DNA of 64,000 nt from Patiria pectinifera. Its lineage: Eukaryota; Echinodermata; Asteroidea; Valvatida; Asterinidae. The position numbers and the translations under genes were made by a program. Under the pieces are notes generated by a model, which searched no databases, had not been told where the DNA came from, and was given only the letters and a program-made list of their open reading frames with translations. This document shows, one piece after another, positions 1-13,100 of the stretch. Location: the NCBI GenBank assembly GCA_029964075.1, contig CM057147.1, forward strand, positions 15,149,513 to 15,213,512. Direction: 5' to 3'. Each line of letters opens with the position of its first letter. Positions within the stretch are counted from its first letter, which is position 1.

Positions 1-33
1 CTGGCATAAAAAGCCAAACAGCTTTGTAACCCA

Positions 34-242
34 TTAACCCAACCCTTCAAAACCCAACAGCATGTTTAGTTGGAATCTGTTGGAGTGAGTACTACTCTAG
101 TAAACTGATTATGCTTTACATGGGGTCAGGCATACCACCATAGTCAGAATCCAACAGTTTGGGTGTAGAGTTTACCATATGGTGTTGGATTTTGCAAGAG
201 TGAGGAAGGTTCCAAGTAAATCACTCAAGGGGTTATGGTTAA
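34..242. repeat. Diverged telomere-like-end TTAA element (copy A)
   Basis: The left end reads TTAACCCAACCC and the right end GGTTATGGTTAA. Inside are repeated AATCCAACAG / TGTTGGAT words in both orientations. These words are shared with the element at 26999-27269, so I place it in the same family. Confidence 0.5.
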
Positions 243-554
243 TCCCTGTACCGTCCCAAACCACCCTGCCTTTTACTCTGTGTACTGCCCGAAGTCGCCC
301 AAGGTCTCTGTGCTTTCATAGATTCTTCAGAGAGTAAATACACTGTAATATAATGTAATAAGGTGCTAATGGGTTAATAAGAACACTTCCTTTTATTCTA
401 GAAAATCAAGCCATTGATTTTTTTTCCCCAAATCCAAAGAAAGTGGTACTGTTCTACTGCACAGGAAAACAACAGTAAGGATGTTTCCCAGCAAAAAAAA
501 TGGCCAGTGATTTAGCATTTATTATACAACGCCTGAATAAATCTCCATAATCTG

Positions 555-1000
555 ATAATAATAATAATAACGAAGTTTATAAGGCGCACATATCCACCAA
601 GGTGCTCAGGGCGCTATTACAATGAAAACGAAACAAAACAAAATCAGTTTAATTACGAAAAAACGGATCTTTCGTCATGAGGTGTGTTTTGAGAGATGTT
701 TTGAATGAGTGAATAGAAGTGGAGGTTTTGATATGAAGAGGTAGTTGATTCCAGAGATGTGGTGCTGCAACAGAGAAAGATCCGTCCCCCCAGGTACGAT
801 GAGATTTGACTTCTTGAAGAAGATATTTATTTCCAGATCGAAGGTTGCGAGATGGTTTGTATATATTGAGCATGTCCAGGATGTACGCAGGTGCTTGCCC
901 ATTAAGTGCTTTGAAGACAATGAGCATCAGTTTGTAGATGATTCTAGACGATATTGGGAGCCAGTTAAGATCCAAAAAGGACAGGTTTTTATGGGAGTGT
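555..1000 (-). mobile_element. CR1/L2-like LINE, 3' fragment with reverse transcriptase C-terminus
   Basis: The minus strand encodes LNWLPISSRIIYKLMLIVFKA followed by a RSLRS-type stretch and FSVAAPHLWNQLPL, the usual C-terminal end of CR1/L2/Jockey-type ORF2. The stop is at 649. An ATA microsatellite tail at 555-570 marks the 3' end, as expected for a LINE of this type. The element is 5'-truncated near position 1000 and lies within a MYBBP1A intron. Confidence 0.8.
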
Positions 1001-1159
1001 TTTTACACTGAAGTGTCATTGATCACGTGTCATTGAATTATTCGTCCCAACCCATTTAGATATTTGAGCAGATTCACTAACCCAAGTTGACCCGGATGAG
1101 CTAATCAAACACACTCATAGTTTGTATAATAAAACTATTATGGATTTTTTTTCCATCAG

Positions 1160-4100
1160 ATGATGACGATGGAGAAGATGCAGAAATGCCAGAAGACGAT
1201 GATGACGATGACGATGACAGTGAAGATGACGATGATGAAGATGATAATGACGATGATGTAGAGGAAGACGGAGAACCAAGTCCAGCCAGCAAGAAAAAAC
1301 CTGTGTCAAATGGTCATGGAAACCACACTAAGAAGGTAAACAAACAGGGAGCAGTTTCTAGGCTATGCCTGGCATCTTCCCTGAGGCTTCATGCAAGACT
1401 TGTTATGGATATCATCATGGGATGTGTTCCCATGGCCTTCCATCACTAGTTCCCGTCAACCAAACTTTTCCAGGTTTTTAATCACTTTGATGTGTTGTCA
1501 GACTCATTCACTGTTAAAGTTCCAAAGTCTTGTGCTGCGAAATGTTCGTGGGGTCATAACCTCAAACTGTTTCTCCCTGGAGCCCCCCATTCCCCCCGCC
1601 ACTCCCCCTCCCCTTCCCCCTCCCTTTCTACCTCCCCCTCCAAATCTTGTTTCCTTTGTGACTATTAACGTTCACAATTCGGAGAACACAAACCTAAAGC
1701 AGACATATTGTGCTCTGTTGTAAGAGCTTTTCAGCCCCATATAATTGATGTAACAACATGACACGATGCCATAAGAAGAGTCTATTTCCAATACGCGATA
1801 TACGCCATTTTGTTAATTAATAGAATCCTGCCCTCTCCTGGCTGCCCAAAGTCAGTTTCGACAGCTGTTATATAAACACAATTTTAAGAATACCATAAAA
1901 CGAAAAATGGACTTTAGAAACAACTGTTATATCATTTTTATTCTTCAAAGTTTCATAACCTTTTCACCTTTTTCAAATCAATGTATTGTGTTTCAAAATT
2001 AACTCTTCATATATTTTCATCACTTTTGTATAACATTTTACCCATGCGTAAACTTTGTTCAAACATATTTATTTATGTTTTTTTTTTTTAACCTAGCGAT
2101 TTGATTTACAAAAGTGATGCTAATCTAATTGCTTTCTAAACAACTGGCAGAATTTTAAATGAACAGTGTAATTTGTTTTGTTGTCTGTAACAGAAGTTGT
2201 CAGATAACGGTTCGGAGAGCGAATCCGAGAATAGTGAGGACAGTGAAGATGAAGACAATGATGACATTGACGAGTTCTTCCGAAACGACGTCAAGACAGC
2301 TCTGGGGGAAGCCGCAGCTGATGAGGTAAGATAACCAAATATATATGTTTAACTTTTAAACTGAGGTTTTATCGCTGGTGATGTTTGAAGACAATTGTGA
2401 AGACGATTCTTGAAATCGCATTCTTGGACGAAAGAGGTTTTAGGGATTGAGCAATTTCAGTAATTTTTCCATCTAAAAGTAGTTTATGAAATTGGCTTTC
2501 CAGTCATGATTTTTGGTGCTGCATATTTTTTTAATATGAAATATTTTTTTGGGAGTTTGGGTTCTGCTTTTTGTTACTCACCCTGTATATTGTATCGTGA
2601 GTTATTTCCACATTATAAAACTAAAAGGTATGTTTAGTTGATGGCTTGCGAGGGCGATATGCAGGATATTTAGTTTATTTCCTTTTCGGTCCAAAAGTCA
2701 AAACAAGTCAAAAAAATTTAATTTTGGACGATTTTGTTCAACAATTTTACTTCTTGTTTTTTGAAACACCCTTCTAGCTATATAATGGTATGTCCCTCTC
2801 TCACGAAGTAGTCGTAAACAACTTTTTATTCGGAGATAGGCAGGCGCGTCGCGCGTACTGCGCAATGTGGCGCAGAATGCAGCTGTGCCGGTGTATTGTG
2901 AATTTGGGACTATGAAATACTGAGTCAACTGGTAGTATTACACTACCTATATGAGGATTGGGAACGTTCAACCAATAAAACGGTACAGAACGTTCAACCA
3001 ATAAAATGGTACAAGGCCTCAGATTTCATGAGACATATTTCATGTGACACTAGAAATGTGTTTAAGACCAGCCAACCATGTCAACCGTTTAAAACCGGCC
3101 ACGTGCTGGGCTCTCGACCAATAGGAATAGGTAAACTGTCTCATGTATTTATGATTGTCATTTCAATCTACGTCAGAAATTTTATTGAATTTTGTTAATA
3201 ACCCTCCTCGGTTTGGTACACTCTAAAGTTTTCTCCTCTGGAAGATTTCTCTGACTATTGTAACACTCCCCCACCTACCCAACCCTTCATTTAGGATGAC
3301 AGTGATGACGTCGCCAGTGACTTTGACGATGCCACGATGATGAGGCTGGACACAGCACTCTCCGGTCTCTTCAAAGCCAAGATGGCCGACCGCAGGAAAG
3401 GCAAGAAGGAGACCAACACCGTACTACTGCATTTCAAACTCAGGTAGGTTTTTGTTTGTGTGTTTGACAGTCCAATTTTCCTTATCCAAATCGTTAATTG
3501 TTAAAAGTACTTGGGCCTACCATTGCAATTTGTCAGCTGTAACTCATCCAGTATCTACAAATTCTAACAGAATGTTTAGAAGATTTCACATTTTACATGG
3601 GACTTGGCACCCCTAGTGTTTGATTTTGGAAGATTCAAGTTGCGATGAAGGTTCAGAACAGTGGAATTTGTAGATACTGGATGGGTGGCCTGGGTGGCTA
3701 AATAATAATAATAAACCATTCTTATAAAGCGCATTTTACACGGGGTCCCAATGCGCTGAACAATTAACAGAGAAAACACTTACATTATATATAATTTGCA
3801 GTGAACAGATGGGTTTTAAGATTAGCTTTGAAAGTGTCCAGGGTTGGGGCATCCTGGATGTGATTGGGTAGTTTGTTCCAGAGGGTTGGGGCTGCAGATG
3901 AAAACGCTCGCTGACCGTATGACCTTGTCGATGTTGAGGAGCAAGCGAGCAGGGATTGTGAGCTTGATCGAAGATTTCTACGAGGTTCATATTTATGGAT
4001 TAATTGCTGGAGGTAAGTAGGGGCGAGACGATGGAGACATTGGTATGTTAGGAGAAGGGTTTTGTAGATTATCCTCCTCTTGACTGGGAGCCAGTGCAGA

Positions 4101-7100
4101 TTACGCAGAATAGGTGATATGGGTTGATGGGGTTTCGAGAGGGTTGACTAGTCTTGCAGCTGAGTTTTGGATGCGTTGGAGTTTGGCGATTTGTGAGTCT
4201 GGTAACCCTTGAAGTAAACTGTTGCAAAAATCTAGGCGACAAGTAATGAACGCACGAGCAAGCTAGTGCGTAAAGTGCTCCGCTCTCACCACTGTGGCCC
4301 AGGTTCGCTTCCTGGCTCGGGCCATACGTGAGTAGACTTTCGATCTGGCTGTGCTCCGTGATCTGACATGGGTTGTGTGGCGGCTGCCTGTGGCGGCTGC
4401 CTATGGCACCTTGACATGCCCTCGGCTCAACCACGTGGCCGCTGCGTCTTTTGAAATTCAGCTTCTCAGCTGCGAGTTAGGATGATTAGCCCCCTAAATC
4501 GTTATCAATTTTTTTGGGGGCAAAAATGCTGGGGGTATTTGGGTTTACAAAATCAATTTTTATTAGCTCATTATCTCGAGAAAAAAAATAGGAATTTCTC
4601 ATGAGTGTTAGTTATCGACAATAGTCCAGAAGCCTAAATAAACTCAGAGGAAAGGTTACAGGAAATGGTCATTTTTAGGAAAGTTTGAATATACTTTTAA
4701 TTTCTTAATTAATCTTTATCCGCAGGGTTCTGGATTTGTTGGACATATTCATCAAGAGACAGCAGTCAAATCCTTTGATACTGGTATGTGCTTCTCTAAC
4801 CTTCATAGAAAAATATTATTCATAAGCCACAGGTATTTTTAATTACTTAATATCAGTCATTTGGAGAACATTCTTCTAGATATGAACATTCTTCTAGATG
4901 TGAAGCGTTAGATTGGCTAGAAAGTCTGAGGTAGATCAGTACTCGTCCGTGATTTCAGATAATAATCAGTAACCCTCTTATGCAAACATACATTCTGTGC
5001 CAAGTTGTCCTTGCAGTCAAAATCAATCAAGTGCCTGTTTTCAACCCTTAAGAATTCCCAGCCCACATAAAGCAGGATTGACTGCCTTGGACTGCTTAAG
5101 TAACTTGATACAGCTTTGCTTTGACTCCGGGACAGTGATAAAACAGCTGTGACCACAACTTGCCTGCTTTGTCTGTTGACCCAGTTTGACTAGACACAGT
5201 GCTTGCTTGACATCAACTGCTGGTGACTAGCCTGTGTTAAAAGTACAGCAGGGGAAGTGGAAGTGAATTTTGACTGTCTGTGACTGCTTAAATAGCAGGA
5301 GGGTTAAAGTAAGAAATTGACAGATGACAATAGAAGGTCTTGTGTGCAAAGTCTAATTAAAGGTACAGTCCATCATTTGTAATTTGTGCATTTTGTTCGT
5401 TTGAAGCAACACAAGTGCTCAAAATCTCAAGAAGGGTACTGAACAACTAACCTGATGAAGTTTCAGCTCAGCTTCAGCTGTATATTCCGATTTCAAATCA
5501 AAAGCTGCTGAATCATGTTTTGAATTGGGCCTGAATTCAACGTCCGAGACATGTTCTCATTCAGCCGATTGCAGGTACGCGATGTTGCACACCCATCTGA
5601 TGAACTGTAGCAACTGCGCGCGCGTGTGTCGTGCCAACGCTTGCGCGCTTCGCCGAATGAAAAAAAATAACTACTGACGGAAATTTTCAACGGTGCGCAC
5701 CATTGGAAAGACCTTCTTTTGTTGATTTCTTCAAAAATGACTGCTTGCCAGAAAGAATAATTTCACAGGGAGTTTAGTCCCCTTACTATCTTTCAACCAA
5801 GTATGTTTTTCAGCAATAATTACATCAGTTACTTTTTGGATGGCTGCAAATGAAGGACTGTAGCTTTAATCCTTTTGGTTTTCTCTCATTCCACAGGAAT
5901 TAGTGCTGCCATTATTGGTAGTCGCACAGACAGCATCCGTTCACAAGGACCAGCACGTCCTATCAGAGAAAGCAGTCAGTATCTATCGCAACAAGCTGTG
6001 CAGGGTCAGAAAGGTAAACACAACGCTTTCCAAAATCTGCCTTTGCTGTCTGTTTGAGGCTTTCACCCAAGGATTCTGTTTCCTTACTGAGATGTTGGTT
6101 TCTCTCGACCTGTTACAACTCGTAAGTGGGAAGTGGGGCGTAGTGGTTAGGGCTCGTGACTCATGATCAGAGGGTCAGGGGTTCGAATCCAGCTGCTGGA
6201 CATATGCGATGCGATCAAGCTAAATGAGTCGTTTGTCGGCCCTTATCGACTTTTTTTCTCTACATTTTTTAATAGAGCTATCTTTCAGTATATATTTTGT
6301 GAAAACCCCATGTAAATACGACCGTCCATTCAGAAGTTATGGGACTTAGAACACAGGCAGATCAGAAAGAAGAAAACAGAGCAATCAAACAGAGAAATCA
6401 ACGATTCAAAATTGAAGTGTTTACGAAACAACAATAAACATGCTTTATTTCAGGTTATTGAATATTAACTCCTTGGTAAAAATGTCACATTTTAACTACT
6501 TTATCGTGAGTTTTTCTGGGGAAAAAGTTGTTGACATGAAAGAGGACATACATGTATGTAGCCTTTTGATTTTACAAAGAAGTCAATTTTGAAATTTCCA
6601 CCCCTACTGACCTATTTTGGGCTGTATTTTTGCTGACAGACGACTCATTTAGCTTGATCATATCACATATGTTGTGTCCTTGGGCAAGCCGCTTCACCCC
6701 CACTTGCCTCTCTCTACCCAGGAGTATAAATGGGTACCGGCATTAGCTGTGGAGTAACCTGCGATGGACTAGCATCCCATCCAGGGGGAGTAGAAATATT
6801 CTCAGTCGTTCCATGCTACTGAAACTGGAGATAACGCCGGCCTGATGGGCCACATTGGCTCGTGACTGACTTTTACCTGCCTACCTGTTACGACCCGTAA
6901 TCTGGACATCAATTCAAATCCAGTCACAATGATTCAATTGTGTGCCCCTTCAAACTAGTCTGAGTATCACCCGTTATCCACAGAGCCCAGTCTCCTTTCT
7001 AACGTCTGATATATCTAAGCATGCGTGACGTCATTTCATTCCAAAATCAGGACTAAGATTGTGATTGGTCAATTTTGGTACCACGTTTTTGTAATACAAC

Positions 7101-10100
7101 AACCTGTACAAAAATGCTACTCATCGTTGGTGTGATGTTTACGAATGCGAGGAGCTCGAATTACGCGCGTATAGAAGTCGCCTGCTTATTTGTCAGTTTC
7201 GTCAGGGCCAGGGTCTATTACATAGACTACTTTAACTTTTGTGTCCATTATTTTTATCTCATTTGTCATTGCTTTGTGATACATGTTCGTCCAATTTCGT
7301 CTTGCAGTACCCACACAACCTAACCGATCAGAGGGAGTTGCTACATGACACCATCGAGGCAATCTTGCAAATAGCTAAGAAAGGTAAATCATGGTTGGAC
7401 ATGTTTCCTCCTTTAATTGACAGCGGTTGTCAACATTTATTGCTCAAGCTGCAAACTGGTTTCCCCGTTGTTGTAACAAAAAATAATGCTTCATCACTAG
7501 AAAACAAAGTCAAACAGTATAGTGGGATAAATGTTTTGAGACATTAGGAAAAAAGGTCTATGCCATTGGCCCTTATTGTTCAAAAGTTGGACAGCTATCC
7601 AATGGCAGGCCTCGTAATATATTCATGTGCTGTAGATAACAGGTCTGTTTCTCTTTTGTGTATGTGAATTATAACTTATCATTGTCAGAGTTATTGTCCC
7701 TTTAATAGACACTTGTAAAGACAAACCAAGACATTTGTCCAATAATAATGTCTGTTTCCTTTTTCAGCAACTTCCGTCATGACTGTGTCACTTTCATCTG
7801 CTGGCTGCTTATTTCTGGTAATTCAATTATTTAAACAAAAATCAGATGTATATTTTCATCTGTGGGAAGGAGTCCATATCTACATTCCAGCAGCTGATTT
7901 CATGAAACCTTGCATAACTTACGCAACACATTTGTAAAATAGCGATTCATTTGTCTCAAGCACAAAGCTGTGAGTGTCTTGTATCAACCTTGATAAGTCG
8001 TGCAATAACAGGCTCCACGACAAGCACGATTTGCTAGAAAACAGTTCATTTTCAGTCCCTACGCCACAACTTACGCCACCTAAAACGATTGTGCAAGTTA
8101 CTCCATAACTTGTGGCGCAATTCGTGGACTTTCACTATGAAACTTTCGTGAAATGTGTCATAACTGAAATGTTGCGTAGTGTGACCAGTTGCGCAACTTA
8201 AGCAATATAGTGGAGTTATGCCATTGCGTAAGGTTTCGTGAAATCAGATGCAGTTTTTACACTGGACACAGTGCAACACTTTTTTTCAATGCTGAACACT
8301 GAACAAAAGGGGAAGTGGATTTTGCATAGACCCGTGCATACAGCAGCCATCTTGGAAGTATTTTATCTGGACCTGAAGGGTCAGTCTATTGTCCTCTGTC
8401 TGACTGAGGGCCTGTCTCAATTCATATCCGGGACGAGTTCTGGTCAAGTTTCGGGTATAAGTTGCAGGATTCTGAAGACTTCCCCGCAATCTCCCATAAT
8501 GAAGTTATCAGTATTGGTGAGTCAAGCAGTTGCTAATGAAAATTTCCCCAGAACATGTCCAGGACAAATGCAGAGCTTCTTCTGGACAAAGTGAACGCTT
8601 CTACCCGCAACTTGTCAGGAACTTGTCCTGAATATAATTTGAGATGGGCCATCAGTCCCTGAGTATCCCCTAAAATGAGACTTTTGGGTCCAACTTCAAT
8701 AACGCCCAATGTACGAAGGGTATACATGTACTTGTGCGCATCCCAGCAGAGCAAAGGCACATACCTTCAAGATGGCTGCCATGCAACGGATCTATGTAAG
8801 CAGTGTCATCTTTGTTTTGGTTTCTAATATGTGTGTTTTTTGTCACCACAGATCCGAGTGTTACGAGGCAACGTGGAGATGACCGGGCCATCACCGGTCA
8901 AAACAAGACATCAGAGAGCCGAGGAGAAGAAAACTGCCCAAGAAGAAACGGTTCCGGAGGTATGGGACACCTCCACTCACTGATTCCTTATCCCTTTCTT
9001 GAGAGCCCAAGGCATAGACCCTGTCATCGTATTGGTTCAATGGTTGATACACATGATTGAAATGACAATTTTTACTTTGATTGTTTTTTCTTTGTGTTAC
9101 AGTCAAATTTGTTGGACACGGACAGGATAGGCAAGCTGTATTGCAGTGCATTAGAAGACTTCATGACACATAGGTGAGTCGTCAAAAACGTCTTCCTCCG
9201 AGGGAAAAAAAAACACCTATCAGTGATTATTACCTTCAAATGACGAGTGTTTAATCATCTCAGGACATAATTCTTGTCGTGAGATCTCTGTGAAAACAAT
9301 GTCCTCAGACAAATTATGGTCAAGAGTGTGAAACTTACAAGCTTGAAGAACTATTCATTGACTCCTAACTCATACTGAAAACCCAGTGTTGTATTAGAGT
9401 ACATTTCCATGAGTGTGATTTAAAAAAAAATGAATATGAGTAGTTTGCCATGAGTACGATTATGAGTGGTTTGTCATGAGTACGAGTAAAATGCAATTTT
9501 GTTCCATGAGCACGAGTACCAAAGAATGTACTCAAGTACGAGTACAAGTACTTTCCACAGGTAGTAGCACATTTTAATGTGTCAGGGCAATTCCACGGTT
9601 ACTCACGTTACGAAAATGTAACGTGAGTAACCAATTTTGCGTCTATCATTTTATTCATCACACACATTTTTCTGGATGTCATCTTAGGTTAGTCTATAGT
9701 CTAGGTACTACTCTATCTACCATGGGCTAAAAGTTATTAAACCTTTTCAGTAAAAAGGTAATTAGCCCAAAAAAACTCAAAAAAAAATGTAACGAAATGT
9801 AACGTGAGCCCGTGGTCACATGTTTTCAAAGGCTTTTTGCTGTCAAACTAGACATAAAACAAACTTTGAAACAGTAGAAAAATGGTTCATTTCCTTCATG
9901 TAGCTATTAAATTGTTTTAAATTTCTGCGGGAGAACATTTGCAAGAGTATGAGTATAGGTAATTTTGTCACGAGTACGAGTATGGGTAACTTTGTCATGA
10001 GAACGAGTACAAGTACATTTTCATGAGTACAAGAACCAGTACCAAAATAAGTACTCGAGTAAGAGAACGAGTATGAGTACGAGTACTACAACACCTGATA

Positions 10101-13100
10101 ATTAAAAAAACCTTGATAATTAATTCAAATTTCGAGACATTTTAATCAATGTTACTTGATTACAAGAGCTATTGAACAAGCAAAATGCAATTTGACAATC
10201 AAGAAACTTACTGGCGGATTTCACCAAATTTCTCATCCTCTACAGGAGCACCAATCTCCACTCTCTACTTTTCTCCGAATTGATTGAACGCTTTCCTGTA
10301 AGTATTGACCACAAGCAGATCCTAGCCTTGCAATCTGCCTTCCATTCTGTGACGCTTTGATTTTTTATAGAGCTAGATCTGGCCGTCAGATTAATTCCCT
10401 GTGTAAGTTTCGACTTTCATCCCCAAAAAATAGTTTATATACTGAATTATTGTAGGTTAATTTAATTTAATAATAATTACCTATTATTGGCTGCCAGACA
10501 ATAATTCCGTTCACCCGGGGTGGGCTGGTACCTGCCCCACAATCAGTAACAACAGTGTGCGGACCGGGAACCAGTCTGCTTGCAAACCGGATCTGGTTGT
10601 GCCCAAAACAAAACATTTTTTTTTGTTCAGAGGGTTGCAGACGTCCAAAAAAGGGAATAAGAGGTTGTTTGGTTAAAGCTACATAACCAAACTACATTTA
10701 TCATGCAATATTGCTCGTAATTTCTGCATGTTTGACGTAAATTTTCATAGAATTTCTCTCTTTCTATTATATTGCCAAATTCTTGTCAAACAGTATCTTG
10801 CTTGGTACTTTGCTGAAGAACTGGTCCTATACATCACCACTGGTTGCCAGCTGTACAGAAAGGTAAAGTCCACAACAAAGTTACACTTCCTTTTTTTTTT
10901 AATCAAAATATTTTGATTTAATCGAAGGCATGTTCCATCAGCATTTGGGAACCTAATTATTCAGATTCGAATCAGCCAACCAATCCGGCGAGCTCGGTGG
11001 TCGAGTGGTTAGACATCTGCACTAGAAAGCAGGAGGTCGTGGGTTCGAGTCCCAGCCGAGTGATTTTTTTCCAACTTTCACTCGGGAGGTAACACATGAG
11101 TATACAGTGTTTATACGTCGGTGAAGGGCAAAACCTAATTTGATTAAAGCTATAGTCCATCATTTGCAGCCATCCGAAAAAGTAACTGGCGTATTATTGT
11201 TCGAAAAACATACTTGGTTGAAAGATAGTAAGTGGACTAAACTCCCTGTGAAATTAATCTTACTGGCAAGCTATCATTTTGAAGTAATCAACGAAAGAAG
11301 GCCTTTCCAACGGTGCGTCTTAGACGCACCGTAGGAAAATTTAAATTAGTAGGTCGTTTTGTTATTCGGCGCAGCGCGCGCAAGCATTGGCACGACGCAC
11401 AGGCGCGTGCGGTTGCTGTAATTCGTCAGATCAGTGCGCAATTCAAAACAATTCAAAACATGATTCAGCAACTTTTGATTTGAAATTGAGATCCTAGAAT
11501 GCTGTTTTTCTCGGAATATACAGCTGAAGCTGAGCTGAGACTTCATCAGGTTAGTTGTTCAGTATCCTTGATTAGATTTTGAACACTTTTGTTGCTTCAA
11601 ACGAACAAAATGCACCAATTACAAATGATGGACTACATCTTTAACATCACTCCGATGCAAATTCCATCTTATGAATTGTCAAATTTTTCTTGTCTTTATT
11701 GTATTGCAGACGCAGGCCTGTAGGTTGGTAGCTCTTCTTATGGCCAGCAGACCAGTCCAAGTAAGTACAGTTAGAGACGTTTAACACCTCCCCCCCCCCC
11801 ACCCCCAAGTTGTGAATTTCTAATTTGTGAAACTTTTTTTTGTTTGCCATTTAAAACAGGATGACCCAAGCATGTGGACCGGTACAAGCAAGAAACTCAT
11901 GAAGGATGGCCTGGAGGTAAGATGTGGATTTATTTCAATGAGGACATTTTAAAAAGAAATTCACATAAACCACAAATGGAAACTGACTAAGTGCATTATA
12001 ATCGTTTTTATAACGAGCCAGGTTAGAACCTGCGACCTCCAGATTGCCTGTCTGGTGCTCTACCATTTAAGTTTTTTAGCCTCATGTTGGCAGTTCCCTA
12101 CTTCTGACTAGCACCCCTTGAACAAAGACATGGACAAAATGGGGGACCGCCAGCATAAGGCTGGATAGCTCAGTTGGTAGAGCACCGGAACGGCAATCCG
12201 GAGGTTGCAGGTTCAAACTTCGTTCCAGTCAATTTCTTTGTTCAGCTTATAAAAATTAGAAAACTTAAAAGGTGAAAAAGCATGGTAAATTTAATTCAGT
12301 GCTAACTGATCAGCACATTTTCATTCACACCCAACACAAAATTATTGCAAACAGTAACATCTTCACACAGTGATTAATGATATTTGTACTAAAATTAACA
12401 CTATCCTAATCTTCTGTAAGTTGGCTCAGAAATGTTAAAATCATTCTCACTTTCTTCGTGAAGTAATTTTTTCGTGTAATAATTTTTTTGGACACATAAT
12501 CTCAATATGTACAAGAGTTAAACAGATCTTCCTCTGTCAGAATTTTACATGACAATTGATGATTAAAAAGGAAAATTTACTAAAAATGTATCAATAATGA
12601 AACAGAATATAACAATTGCCTAAGATCTAATTGTTTATTGTTTCTGATTCTTTCCCAGGTATTGCAAGGCATGTTGGATGGAGAGCAAGTCATCAAACCC
12701 AAATTCCTTCTACAGGTGTTGATTCTTCTGAGGGAGTTTGCTAATGCTTGTCACAGCGTGAAGAAGGTAACTAGACCAAAACCATATGGCTTAATGTAAA
12801 GAAAACCAGAATTAAACAAATGCAAAGTTGAATCATTGTCTTTTAGTTTGAAAAGCCAATCAGATTCTTATGCTTATACCTTTGCCCCAGCAGCCAATCA
12901 GATTCTCTCACCTTTTCCCAATAGCAAATCAGTTTCTTTCATCTTTTCCAAGCAGCCAATCAGATTCTTGTATCTTTGTCCTAGTAGCCAATGAAATTCA
13001 TGTATCTTTGTCCCAGACAAAGACTCAGATTCATGTACCTTTGAGCAGCCAATCAGATTCTTGTACCTTTGACCGAGCAGCTAATCAGATTCCTTTACCT

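Noticed and set aside
1115..1309. Ser/His-rich ORFs on the minus strand
   Set aside because: These are antisense shadows of the acidic GAT/GAC-rich exon of MYBBP1A.
11000..11062. Possible tRNA-Ser gene (also 15686-15757)
   Set aside because: No long variable arm, an 8-base anticodon loop, and the same flanks at both loci show that it is a SINE head.
12161..12231. Possible tRNA-Ala gene (also 59733-59805)
   Set aside because: C instead of T at position 33 and a paired inverted partner at both loci; this is a repeat, not a functional tRNA.
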